Source: Phallus indusiatus (Eukaryota > Basidiomycota > Agaricomycetes > Phallales > Phallaceae). Taken from it: a DNA stretch of 64,000 nucleotides. Every line of letters begins with the position of its first letter. Position 1 is the stretch's first letter. The notes beneath the pieces were generated by a model, which made no database searches, had not been told where the DNA came from, and saw nothing but the letters and a program-made list of their open reading frames with translations. The DNA is taken from the NCBI GenBank assembly GCA_027605045.1, contig JAQFWX010000009.1, positions 186,001-250,000 of the forward strand, in the 5' to 3' direction. Positions 38,579 to 50,219 of the stretch are shown one piece after another. Both the position numbers and the translations under genes were made by a program.

Positions 38579-39706
38579 TAGGCAGGCTGAGCGGCCATAT
38601 ACACACCCCAAAACTCTAAAGAAACTCTGACATTGGAAGGGGGATCAAGTCCTACCCCTGTCCACGGTCCAATTCTGATCCTGGGTTGGTGGGGTACAGT
38701 AGAAATGACATTCGCTTTCCGGGGCTTTGAGGGAGGGTACACACCAAGCATCACCGAACGATGTATAACGATAGTTTAGCACGAAAGGGGCCATGTTGGA
38801 CACTTACAACGCTTCCATATCGAAGTGAGGACCGATTAGCTATTCTCTCCCCCTGTAAGCGCTGCTCAACGGCTGAGAAAAAACGCGCCGTCTCGTCCTA
38901 CATTCCCGATCGCGGTGATTAGAGAGGTTGAAGAAAATGAAATGAAATAAAAGATTCTTACTAGATAACGTTTGATAGCATAAGTGTTTTCCTCAGGGGC
39001 GTAACGAACGAATTGCGCTGTTTTGGTAATTCGGCAATTAGCAAACTGAATTTGTAAATTTCATACGCTTGATCTTGCTTACATACAGGTACGATATGAT
39101 AAGTATGATTAACAGATAGATTAACAAACTCACGTGGGACCGGGACCACTGTGTGCAAGAAGAGCCACTGCAATTTTTCGCTGTAGAGATTAGGCTCTTT
39201 GACTGGGTCGTATGAGATTTTTCGTTCAGGACTATAATGTTGCACAAGACCTGGGAGCAAACATCAGGGATATTCGCCTTACATCGAGGACACGAAAGGG
39301 TTTTACAGAGCGAGATGGCGCTAGATTACAAGACAACAAAATCATCACTCTTATGAGCAACGATTGCGGGAATGCGTCCTGAATTAGACCGGTGAAACGC
39401 TAAAATAATTGAAGTTTGAAGAAATCAACAAACACTTTGGGTTAAGCTTCAAGAACCACTCGCTTTTCTGTTCTTTATCTTTGAATGAAATCGGTTTGAA
39501 CTCGTCTGAAAGAGAACGTCTCAGTAATAAGACCATAAGAATAATTTTCTGACAGACAGGAAATCTTAGATATCTAATTCTTCCAAGGTGCTTATAATTA
39601 GATAGCCTATTAGCAAGAAAGATGAGGTTGATCTTCACCACCAGCTGAATATTCACAAAAACGAACCGTTTGGAATGTCGATACCGTATAAAGTGATAGG
39701 AGACAT
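38579..39706 (-). pseudogene. Glutathione S-transferase gene, apparently decayed
   Basis: The start reads MSPITLYGIDIPNG (ATG at 39706), as in fungal Ure2/GTT-like GSTs. Further on, GRIPAIVAHKSDDFVV (about 39341-39390) matches the thioredoxin-fold block. In place of the following conserved W-E-S it has Leu and a TAA stop (TAA at 39326-39328). The part between these two blocks cannot be joined cleanly. The downstream exons are intact and in phase: 39134-39250 (LVQHYSPERKISYD, YSEKLQWLFLH), 38962-39017 (QFVRYAPEENTYAIKRYL), 38808-38897 (DETARFFSAVEQRLQGER) and 38579-38724 (IGPWTGVGLDPPSNVR). The WES Glu/Ser pair contacts glutathione, so the stop would abolish function. It could be a young pseudogene or a sequence error, but several other substitutions around the stop favour decay. 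Confidence 0.7.
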
Positions 39707-40568
39707 TGTAATTTTCTGAGTGAGGGAATTTAGTATTCACATGTCGTTATTTATGTAGGTTTTTTATTCGGTAAAAATAAAATTTTCCTATTGCTTCTCG
39801 ACGCAAGGGAAAAACGTCGTTTTCAAGGGATTAATAAAGGTTTACTAATCATCTACGTCAGCCAAAATTTCCCGCTATAAATAGATTTTCCTCACCGAAA
39901 GAAAATTTCCCTCTACCTGTTCGATGACGATCAGCTTGCTTTAAACCTTGGCTACCCTCTGCTGCTCTGCATTAGAGTAAAACAGTGATAATAGGACGAT
40001 AGCGAGCGCTTGAGGTGGAAACACGAAAACAGACAACCTTGAGAAGTTTGTGCGCATGTGGATTTGAAAAACCGACACATGTCATATCTCTTGCTTCAGG
40101 CCCAACCCTCGATTAGGTTTTATGAACATTCGGGGAATCTTCTCAGTCAATGGCCGACCGGGTAAGCAACGCACTTCCAAGAGTTGAAGTGCCCGAACAC
40201 GATGCACGCTACGTGTTACATATGAACTTGCATGCGTGAATGATGAATATGTCGTTATATTGGCTTGGAACCTTCATTACAAATCGGCGACTCTGTTGTT
40301 CATCGTGCTCTGACAACTGATGATTGATAATCAATGAACTCGCAAAAGTCTCGTCAGAGTCGTCACCTCTCTTCGCCTGAGACTCCTCGTAGATAAGGAG
40401 AAGAAGGACCTTTACAGTTCCTTATCATAGCCTCTCCAACTAATCGCGACGACCGGCTAGCTCACAGCTCACTGGAAATAGATCAGCGAGTTACAAGCTC
40501 AACTTGCTGCTGGCATGGCTGACTAAGATTTTCGGCTTAGTCAGCATCTATCTTTTTCACCTCGAAAC
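39707..40568. other. Upstream region of eIF3k
   Basis: 862 bp between divergent starts of the GST relic and eIF3k. A GCTATAAATAG TATA-like box lies near 39873-39883 on the plus strand but is nearly 700 bp from the eIF3k ATG. No small gene downstream of it could be supported. Confidence 0.4.
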
Positions 40569-41575
40569 ATGAGCGCGGTCACTCCTCGTACACGGCCTGA
40601 CGTTATTGAAGCTCTTGTTTCCGGAGTAGGTGTGGATTGAATTTTATGTCTCAAGATGCATCCCTTCTCTGATCGACCGACTCATAAATAGATCGCTATA
40701 ACCCGTCAAACATTGGTATTTTGGAGGATTATCTCTTCCACCAAATTAGGAGCCAGGAATATGACTGCATGGCAAATTTGGCGATTTTGAAATTGTTGGG
40801 TTTTATTTTTATTTCCTCCTTGTGTTGTGGTCTAATATATGTCAGATATCAATTCAATCCTGACCTGTACAATCCAGATGTTGCCGTCAACATTTTAATC
40901 AAGGCCTTGACATCTGCACCTCAACCGGATTTTAATTTGTGTTTGGCATTGCTCGGGGAACGTGATGTACGATCCTCTTAACTCTACAAGCAAAACTGCC
41001 TCGCTCATGGAGTATTAGATGTATCCACCACCGCAGGATGAGCCTGACGTGCTTCCATATCTCCTCCCACGTTTATCTCAACTCTCATCGATGTTACATC
41101 AATGCCGTTTCCCAGAATTTTGGTCATATTTTAGATCGAATGAATTAGAAATGCTCAGGGACAATTATACGGTTGAATGTGCCGGGTTTGAGGACGCAGT
41201 CAGAGATGTCGTTATCAGAGCCGTCAGAGCCACTTTCCAAAAGATTGGCAGGGACAGACTTGGGAACTACCTTGACTTGGAAGGTATGCGTAACTCAGAT
41301 TTCACTCGCCATAAGTCCGTGCGCTGAATTCTAGTGGCAAAAAGGCAGTGGCTTAGACGACTACTTGTCTCGGTTAGGGTGGCAGATAGATATTGATTCA
41401 AATGCTATCATTGTCCCACAGAACCCTGACAATCAGATCGAAGCCACAGTGGTTCGGGAAAGCATTCATCTCCCTCGTGAGTTAGACTTGATATTGCAGA
41501 CTCACTATCTAACCTTCCCCCGATCTGCCAGAGCTTACAAAAATTATCGCTCACGCACAAGTTGCCCGATCTTGA
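40569..41575 (+). CDS. EIF3K: Eukaryotic translation initiation factor 3 subunit K
   Basis: Six exons: 40569-40629, 40692-40794, 40846-40966, 41019-41283, 41345-41476 and 41532-41575, giving 241 aa. Diagnostic blocks are RYNPSNIGILEDYLFHQI, YDCMANLAILKLYQFNPDLYN, VLPYLLPRLSQLSSMLHQC, FPEFWSYFRSNE and a C-terminal PCI/winged-helix end (IVPQNPDNQIEATVVRESIHLPQLTKIIAHA). Length matches family members (about 220-240). eIF3k is a non-essential subunit of the octameric eIF3 core bound to the 40S ribosome and usually pairs with eIF3l. The last acceptor pair is chosen to keep LPQLTKII. The final residues QVARS differ from the usual ending. Confidence 0.93.
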
Positions 41576-44500
41576 AAAATGCATGTCTCGTACTTGCTGT
41601 CAGACAGGTGCGATATTACATTTTGTCAAGACTTCTTTTCGTTAATGCCAGATTGAGCTTTGCAGGGGGGAATGTGTGAATGAGCTTTGAATCGCTAGTA
41701 CTTATTCCAACCGAATGGGAACCCTAAAAGATAGTGCCACACGCATTTCAAATATGACAGATCTCTCAAATACTAAGGGAAATCGTTCTATGAATCGCTC
41801 TTTGAATATAGTTCCAAATACTCAATTGTTTGGGGTGCCTAGCCTCAAACAGATAGTAAAACTTGTCACTCTGTTGCCGGTGGTTTGAATAGGATTTGAT
41901 TTTTATTAGGTAGGTTCCCTGTATCATCCACCAACTTTTGAGTATTCATATACGGTGGACTTGGTGTCTTTCCCCTATAGTCTCGATAACCTTTTCTTGT
42001 GGCTCTGACTATTCAGGTTGATTTCAAAATAAGTGGTGTCTTAGGTATCAATGTTCAGATGCTATACACCTCGATGATGTCGGGTTGTGTAGTCGTGGTC
42101 AGTGAAGATCACTCATCCAACTATCGTCAACATCATATAAATCAAACCATAAGAAAAGCCTTCATTATCGTCACCTGTCAATAACCTTCTTCGCCTCTCA
42201 GTACTGTCATAGACTTTTTCGGCAGGAAGCTAAGGTGGAGAATCTTTTCATCTGTGCCAGTAAATTCAACGATACGTTCTCAGACTCGCCAGGTCGGAAA
42301 GGCCAGGGACATGTCTGTGAAAATCGCGAGTGAAACTGTTACGCACTGTAAGATTTTCACGCATAACTTTTTTTTTGATATGTTATGATGATTTTCAGTA
42401 ACAAAATGAAAACGTGCTGAAATGAAAATAAGGGCGTGAGCTATGATCCTTACAATGAAACTGGTTCAGCTTTCCTAAGTAGTATGGTTTACAGAAGTGT
42501 AAGACTATGTGTATTAATCGGCTTCGAGGTTCTGAGAATTGAACACAGATTCGAACATCTATACATATCTCACTACAACCGCTGGATCGGCTGCAATTCA
42601 AAACCATTTTGATATGGCTCTTAAGTTCTGGCTCTTCTCATTTGTATGTTTCAATCTTTTTTTCTTTCTCTTTTTAGTGCGTAACTTGAGAAACTACTAA
42701 TTTAACATCACACGTGTTCCAGATGGAGGCTACTGTCCTGATTTAGCTACATGCCGTGATGTCCTTGTAAGGAAGCCTTTGTTCGTCTTTTTCGATAGTT
42801 CAGTCTCACACTCAGGCTCACCTCAGCTCAACTCCTCAATCTTCATTCCTCGGTGGCAATAACCAGACCAGATTTTGTTGCCCGTGGATATATCTCGTTT
42901 CTCGGGGTATCGGAAAAATTATTAAGAGCGGACTGACGTTCGATGTGAACATGTTGGAAATGTAAAACTTAATTATATCATTATTCAAGGTATGGTGGGT
43001 GTGTTCGGAAAAGGGCGAATTATAATTACATAGTTCATAGAACTGACCCTGGTTTCCCCCACGGTATAAAATGCGATAGGTCTAGAAGGGCTGGAGGGCT
43101 TCCATTCAGGGATACGGTTTTGATCAGGGTGCGATATTATTTTTCTCTCGAGAGTTATATGTTAATCGAAGTGAAAAAGAACCCGTTATCATTCAATTCG
43201 GCACGTCGCAAGTGTGTACGGTTGCATCAGAAAATGATGTTAATCGATTCCCGAATCGCATTACATATTCAATTTTCGATAGGCTTAGCTTTTGGTATCG
43301 AAGATGTCGAATCTACAGGTTGTTGAGAAGCTATCGAAATGAAAAATCTTGCGAAGGTTTTTGCGCAACGACCGTAATCGGGGTAATGTTTTTTTGTTTA
43401 CTACATATGTCTTTTGGTGTAATGATTACATGCATTATTATCAGCACGTGCACCTCCCTCCGAGGTGCGGTCAATATAGTGACTGGTAGACTGACTGTCC
43501 TTCGCAAACTGCATACACCCGCCGTCGCTCAGTGACATGGATAAATTTTTTTCGTTCTGTACACTTGATGACTGGCACCCTGAAGCATTTGATTTAATGT
43601 GACCTCGACGAGATATGGTGCCTTTTACACATCTTGAACAAGATCCACACAACTTTCTTATTTCGGAGAAATAAAATAAAAATAAAAAATAAAGGTAAGA
43701 CGCTGTCAGTCAGTGTAGAACTCGGGTGAGCGGTATACCCAAGCGCAAGATGACACATACACCTAATTGCTGCTTGCTGGCAATATTACATCGATAGTCA
43801 TATCAGAATTTCGAAGGTTCACTTATTGAGTTCAGCACACGCGAGCTTTCTGTCATTCCGTGCCATGGTACACGTGGTGAGCTGACAATATCAACTTTAA
43901 ATCAGTCCAAATAAACAGCAGTTGCCTTCTGAGGCAGTATTTTCAGATCTTAGTCCACGGAAAGAAATGCAGATAAGCATTGGTCTTCCAGTCCCTGAAC
44001 GCTGCCCGTCAATGAAGTTCTGGCATGACGGGCTTTCAAGCTTAAAAGATCTCGTCCTTATCGAGCTTAAAGCCCGCCGCCCTTGTGTCTATAGCCGAAT
44101 CATGACACAATACACCACGCGAAAGAAGCTCCCAAGTCGGCGTGACTATTCACTCACTTCTCGAGTTCCGCAACTGAAACGCGGTAAAGCCACGATCCAG
44201 ACATCTGTTCATAATTATATGTATAGTATACACCTTGTCAGTGCTAGCTTCGGGAACGGGAGAAACATCACTGGTAGAAGAATATATACCCCCGAATTCT
44301 AACAACAGAGTCGTAAAGCCATTCATAATGTAGGTTCATGCACGGTAAATATATATATGCTGTTCGATATGTATTGTGCTTAGCATCTTCTAATTACCAT
44401 AATCATAGAGCAATTGAAGGACGACGAACCACCTGCTTTTTGTTTTAATGAAAGGAGTATATATTTGAATTGGCTTACGACGCTAGATGGTCGATTCTAT

Positions 44501-46965
44501 TGATAATCGGCCCGATGAATTTGAACTCTATTAGGAAAGTGAGTAATACGCCGGTTCAGTCGTCGTTTGACCGTGTGGTTCACCAATTTCAATCTTTACC
44601 GTACCTCGTCGTCCAAGCTCTGGAGAACACTACAAGAAAGCTCGTTGAAGGAAAATAATAGTAACAGAAAGCAAGGATGTTATATTCCGAAATCCTCCGC
44701 CAAGCCAAATTTAATCTTTAATCGAATTGACCTTGGTTCAAACCGGGATAATAATACCTACTACAACAATAGGTTATATTTCAATTGCCAAATGAAATAT
44801 AAACGCAAGTTCTACTTCTGGGTTTAATTGGACGCAGATGACTTTCTTTGAAAGAAGACCTTGGGATGACAGCTGCTTTCGGCTTCAAAGTCATGTTTGG
44901 AATAACAGCGACGTCGGCTCCAGTCTTTCCGATGGAGAATGAATATCGGATTCCTTGACGCGGCTTTATTATTTAATTGTCGTTTATACTTAATTACCGT
45001 TATGCGGGCTCAGTTGACTAGTAGCATTATCATTCTGTCCTTCGATGACGTTGAACAAACCCGGACTTCGAAGACTTCGCCACTTGGACAAAAATATCTG
45101 CCATCATTATAGAAACTTGCTAGTGTATGCAAAGAAGCACGTTCTTTCCATCAGTATATGAATTTAATCAGATCTGGTTAGATCTAGTACATCTAATGTG
45201 TTTTGTGTCATAAGGCTTGTAAGAGACTGAATACTTATGCGGGGAGTAATGCAAAAGGCAAACAGAAGCGTAAGTTTAAACACACATCAGTCAGGTGGAT
45301 ATTCCCCCGGTCTGCGCAAAGATGTGGCACAAGGTAAAGGTCGTCTGAACGACGGGTATAATGATCAGCATAATATTTCCGTTTCCTTTCCATATACATA
45401 GTAACGTTCACTTTCAACGCCAACTAATAATAATCAATTTCCCGCTTGGAAACCAGATATGAAAAATGAAAGATACTAGTTGAGAAGATAATCTGCGCTG
45501 GACCTGAAGTAGTTTGTATGGGCCTGTCCTTCCTGCTCCGTTGATATCGGGCGCTGTTTTTCTTGAAGAGAGGGGGATGAAGTTGTCGAGGGTGGTGTTG
45601 AGTTCTGGCTCGGAGAAGGTTCGTCTGTAAACACAGACACCAAACATAGATACCAGAGTGTGGCTTGAGCTGGGCAAACAAACGGTGGCACTCATCTCCG
45701 CTTCTTTTTGAATAGGAATGTCTCTCCACCACCAGATTCGAAGCAGCTCTCTGTCATGGCAATATATCTTCGTGTACATCGTTTACAAGAGAAATGTCAT
45801 TGACGTTGACATGTCGGAAACTATCTGTATTTTTTCTCCTAATACTAAAACGTGAGGAAGCGAGTGGCTGTGCAGGAGCATACAACCAGACTCGGAGGAC
45901 AGAATTATGTATATAATTTTCAATTATATCGCGTCTGTGAGGTATTTCCGCTCTTCTTTTAAGCTGCTTTTTTTCTCAATTGAGTTATTGCTGTAAGGAG
46001 CCAGCGTTTGCCGAGTGAGAGAGCGCAATTGATGGCCATGGACCATGGGAAAACATCTCGTCCTAATTTGGGCAAGCCGGACGAAGATCGTTTCAAGTTG
46101 CCCAATTTGGCAAGAGCCCGGAAGTTTGAATTCTCGAGCTTTTTGATGTGCATGTACATCGGCAACAGAAGATTGAATGAATCTTATCTGGGGGACTAGA
46201 AAACTTGACTCACAAATGTATCACCGAGGCCGACCCTGTGCTATATCATCTGTCAATTTGTCGATTCAACATATTGGAGCTTGATTTTATTGACTCCAAC
46301 ATTATAGAAAATTAGGGTTTGGTAAGAAGGGAAGATTCTTGATAAATTCGGAGAGCACTTTCTATAATTGTCAGCTTCTTTTTTTTACGGCAGATTACAA
46401 GTCAAGTCAAGTATGGGAAAAATCTGTAGAGTTACTAATAAAATGAAATGGAATATCCACTCTTTGAACGCTCAAGATGATGATGATGCTCTTGAAAAGA
46501 TTCCCCAAATTATGTAATAATAAGAACTCCTTCACAGGTATGATGATGATGGTTATTTTCTAATTCGCTACAGTCACTTTTTCTCTCTGACAAATTTTTT
46601 ATCATTCACGTACTTTCTCTTTCCACGTCAAAAGTTGTTTTCTCGAAAGCCGAACTAGCCGAAGTTTGTCCCATCCAACTCGGCCCCGCTCACCCAACCC
46701 CAAGTCAGATCAAGATCCACAAGAAAGATAGAAAACAAAGATTAGATTTTTTTTTCAGTAGCGTGGTAAGATTCTATCTAAGTGTCTTTAATGGCAATTA
46801 CAGGACAAGGTATATCAAATAATTTTTTGCTTCCGAAGCTTGAGCATTATTACTATTAATGTCGTACAGGTAAGTAAACGAAAAAAAAAAGGTTAAGGAG
46901 TAGTCCTTCCAAGATAAATCGAAGACAAAACAAAACAAAATTATAGAAAGAAAATAAAGTCGGTT
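41576..46965. other. Long gene-poor stretch
   Basis: About 5.4 kb, AT-rich, without a gene I can support. The clearest coding-like piece is on the minus strand at 45476-45640: a Ser/Pro/Gln-rich frame (DEPSPSQNSTPPSTTSSPSL onward) behind a good acceptor, but its upstream exon and start could not be fixed. No LTR, terminal repeat, tRNA or CRISPR-like array is visible. Confidence 0.35.
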
Positions 46966-48008
46966 TTATTGATCGGGCAGCTTCTTTGATGTTTTACTTT
47001 TCGCGCGAGCTCGTCGTTTAGCACCCTCTGGTGTATGTCGGACACGGAGCCAATCCTCTTGCGCGCAAACAGGGTCGCGCTCCCAATGACGTTTACGTGC
47101 GTCCGGTCTGCAATTCAATCACAAGGAACACACATAAGCTTCTCTTTGCGCGACAAAAAAAATTTTTTTTTTTAAGATACGCACCGCTTGAATCCCATAC
47201 CGCAGCCGTGACACCGATACGGTGTTTCACCTGTATGCGAACGTTTGTGTCCTGATGAAGCAAGGGGATAGATAAAATTGAGATTTGTTTCATCTACGAA
47301 AAAAAGATGACGATGTCCACTCACTATCGCGATCGTGTGATCGAGCGAAGGCCGCTTGGCAGATATCGCATGCATACGGACGTAATTCGTCTAACACCTT
47401 CGAAAAGAAAAGAAAGAAAAAAAGAATCAAAAACCAGAGAGTCAGAACTATTTCCTTAAAGAGGAGAGGAATTTTTTATGAACATGTTTTGAACTATTGC
47501 TACTCACTTCGGCAGCAGATTTGCTTTTACGTCCTCGAAACATTCGTGTGTAGGTGTGTTCAGATGGGAAGGAGGCATGGTGTCGTAGGAGGTGGTTGGT
47601 GTGGTGTAGCGGGGATGAGGACAGGAACGTCTCTGGGGAGCACCCCGAGTCTGAGGAGGAGCCTGCGAACGGGCCATGAATAGAATGAATGTCTGCAAAT
47701 GAGTCATTATGATGGTCCGAGTTCGGACAGTCCCATTGAAGAATAGGAGATGTCGGACTGTAGTCCTCGAAGAGTTGAAGTGAATTCGACGATGAGAAAG
47801 TAGGGAGAAAGGGAAGATCTGCTGTGAATGGACGTGGCGGTTGCAGCGCCTGCATGAGGTTCGGCGATGGTTCGTCTTGGAAAGGTTGGACAGCGGACAT
47901 GTCCAGCTCGAGATGAATAGCCGGCTTCGTGTCCTCGTAATTGTAGGGACTGCAGCGGAATGGTTGGGGAGATGACTGTTCAGCAAATGGATATGACGAG
48001 TAGACCAT
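46966..48008 (-). CDS. Two-finger C2H2 zinc-finger transcription factor
   Basis: Four exons: 47508-48008, 47325-47397, 47185-47251 and 46966-47107, giving 260 aa. The N-terminal ~165 residues are Ser/Pro/His-rich and look like an unstructured activation region. Finger 1 is C-x2-C-x12-H-x3-H (YACDICQAAFARSHDRDRHKRSH). After the TGETPYRC linker, finger 2 is C-x2-C-x12-H-x5-C, a C2HC variant. A basic tail (AKRRARAKSKTSKK) may be a nuclear localisation signal. The protein is expected to bind DNA in the nucleus; its target genes are unknown. Introns cut both fingers. It is divergent from EMC7 across 1 kb. Confidence 0.88.
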
Positions 48009-48143
48009 GGTGAAGATGACAAGTGCGACGTGTTGTTGTTGTTATACAGAACACTGGACACAGTCAGAAAGAACTAGAGGAAGGAGAAGAAAAAAGGACG
48101 GTACTCGATCCCTTTTGAGTTTTTTTTTGCAGATCAGACTCGC

Positions 48144-48150
48144 TTATAAG
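48144..48150 (-). promoter_or_regulatory. TATA-like box of the C2H2 gene
   Basis: CTTATAAGCG on the coding strand lies about 135 bp upstream of the C2H2 gene's ATG, with a long pyrimidine and A-rich leader between. Position fits a promoter element. Confidence 0.45.
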
Positions 48151-49037
48151 TAATGGACCATACTCCATTCCAGGATTAACTATACACTTGATATCAAAAA
48201 AGTTATTCGAATTCAGTTAAGGATTTGGTACACAAATTAAATTCTCTTTCACATTTCAAAAGAAGGCCGCGTCTCTTTAAATAATCGCTGATTCCGGGAA
48301 CTCGGCTCTGTTTCCCTGCAGTTCTTCTGCGCGCGCGCGGGTTTTTTTTTGTTTTGTCCACATCAGGAATTTTCTGAGCCACTAGTTAGCATATGCTCCT
48401 CCTTTTTCTGATACTTCTGGATAGAAAATGTCTATGAACAGCAATTCCCTCATTGTGCATTGTTTGTGATCAATGATCTTCCCCGCCTTGTGGTGGAATC
48501 CACAGACTACCAGCCGTGTGGTTGTTGGAAGGGAAAAAAAAATACACAAACAAACTGGAAAGCAGAGTAGTACGACTGACTTACTCGATGTATTATCACG
48601 ACCCGAAATAGTCGGATGACTGACAGAGCCGATTGTGATGTCACAGCAGGCCACAACGGTAAAGCAAAAATTATGAGAAAGATATATATAAAAATTATAT
48701 AAATATAAATTTTATATTCTTTGTTAAAAAAAACACCAAAAGCTGTCAGACTCCAGCTGTCCTGTCGGCGGCGCGCGGCTACTGCCGAATTGTCCTTTCA
48801 TTCGCGCTCGACCATTTTTATTTGTTGTGATGTGAATAATCATTTATATACTCACATACAGTACATACATACAGAATATGTTGTATATGTTATATGGTTT
48901 TTTAATTTTATGGTCTCTTGGATTTCTCTCAGCCAGCTCTCAACACCGAGAAAAAAAAATGGTTGCTTCCGTAATGGGTCTTTGTGGGCGCTACATACCT
49001 TTCCTCACTTTCTGATTGTTGCGAAAATACGTTCTTC
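48151..49037. other. Divergent intergenic region C2H2 gene / EMC7
   Basis: About 0.9 kb shared upstream region. It contains an alternating GCGCGCGCG run (near 48329-48338), AT-rich stretches at 48680-48720 and a GGCGGCGCGCGG block near 48765. No coding sequence is supported. Confidence 0.4.
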
Positions 49038-50219
49038 ATGCTCTCACAGTCTATTCGATCTCTGTTAATAGGATTATTAACGAGGTATGTTTTTTTTCTT
49101 CTCCCTTCCTTCTGCCAATAATAATAATAGATCCCATTTCTCCGTCTTTGATTCCAATCTTCTTCTGGTTTTCGTAGCCTGTGTATTTATCCGATCCTAG
49201 CAAGCGGCGCGCTCGATCTTGCTGGCAGGGTTCAGTTCAACGAAGTCTGTCCCAGTACGTCTCTCAAACGTATATATATATAATATAATATATATATGTT
49301 ATTCTCTTCCTTATTTTGTTTCTTCTTCTCACATTGTGTGGGCATGTCATCATCAAGGATATGAAGATCTTCGAGGTGCAAGAGTTGTCCTTAATGGTGG
49401 TGGTCGATACTCGGCATATGTCAACAAAGAAGGCCGATTCACAATGTGAGTAATGTCGAACTGGTTTTCAGCGCGTTACCTTCTCTACTAACACGCACGA
49501 TCTCTCCTTTCTAGACCCAGCGTAGACAATGGCACTTATGTTCTTTCGGTTATAGCTCATGGCTATCTATTCGACCATGTTAGTATTCAAACTCTCTTAC
49601 GCAATACATTTCCCTCACATATGATCTCTAGTATAGAATAGACGTTTCCGAAACAAAAGCTCTGCCTTCAGTGCATGCTTATATACCAGGAACTCCACTT
49701 TCTAGCAACGTCGCGGCACCACTGGCGTACCCTATCCTGCTAACACCTCGGGCGAAGAATGCGTACTTTGTCGAGCGAGAAGGTTTTAATCTCGTGGCGA
49801 TGCTTCAAAGCCCAATGATGTTGCTGATGATTGGGACTGGTGCTTTGTTATTCTTGACTCCTTACTTAATGGTTCGTGCATCTCCTACTCATCTCTCATT
49901 ATACATTCTGATTATTTTTTTGAAATTCAGTCACGCATGGACCAAGATTCTTTAGAAGAGCTTAAAGGAAAGCAAAGTAAAATGCTTGCAGCTCAAAGTT
50001 CTATAACTAATATGGACATCAGTGGAGGGTATGGACATCTGCTTTTCTTGTTTCTTTCTTTATAACAAATTCATTTTCATTAACGCTTGTTCTTTTTGCA
50101 ATCGTCCCGACAGACTGAGTAATCTTCTCGGTAATGATGCAGAAAACAAGGCCAAACCAGCTTCTCAGGCTTTATCTTCTTCACCGGCTAAATCGAAAGC
50201 CAAATCCAGAAAACGCTGA
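49038..50219 (+). CDS. EMC7: ER membrane protein complex subunit 7
   Basis: Seven exons: 49038-49084, 49178-49254, 49358-49445, 49515-49578, 49632-49871, 49931-50028 and 50114-50219, giving 239 aa. The start MLSQSIRSLLIGLL is a signal peptide. A beta-sandwich domain follows (GARVVLNGGGRYSAYVNKEGRF, VDNGTYVLSVIAHGYLFDHY). Then come the conserved PILLTPRAKNAYFVEREGF block, one transmembrane helix (MMLLMIGTGALLFLTPYLM) and a cytosolic basic tail. This is the EMC7 layout (DUF2012). The EMC inserts tail-anchored and multipass proteins into the ER membrane, and EMC7 is a peripheral lumenal-side subunit anchored by one helix. Confidence 0.92.
49271..49297. repeat. TA-rich simple repeat in EMC7 intron 2
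   Basis: An alternating TA tract (TATATATATATAATATAATA type) inside the second EMC7 intron, whose total length is 103 nt. It is a plain microsatellite-like expansion with no coding role. Confidence 0.8.

Noticed and set aside
45476..45812. Ser/Pro-rich minus-strand frame with a plausible 59-nt intron, as a small gene
   Set aside because: Second exon looks coding, but no start codon and first exon combine in frame, so a gene could not be supported.
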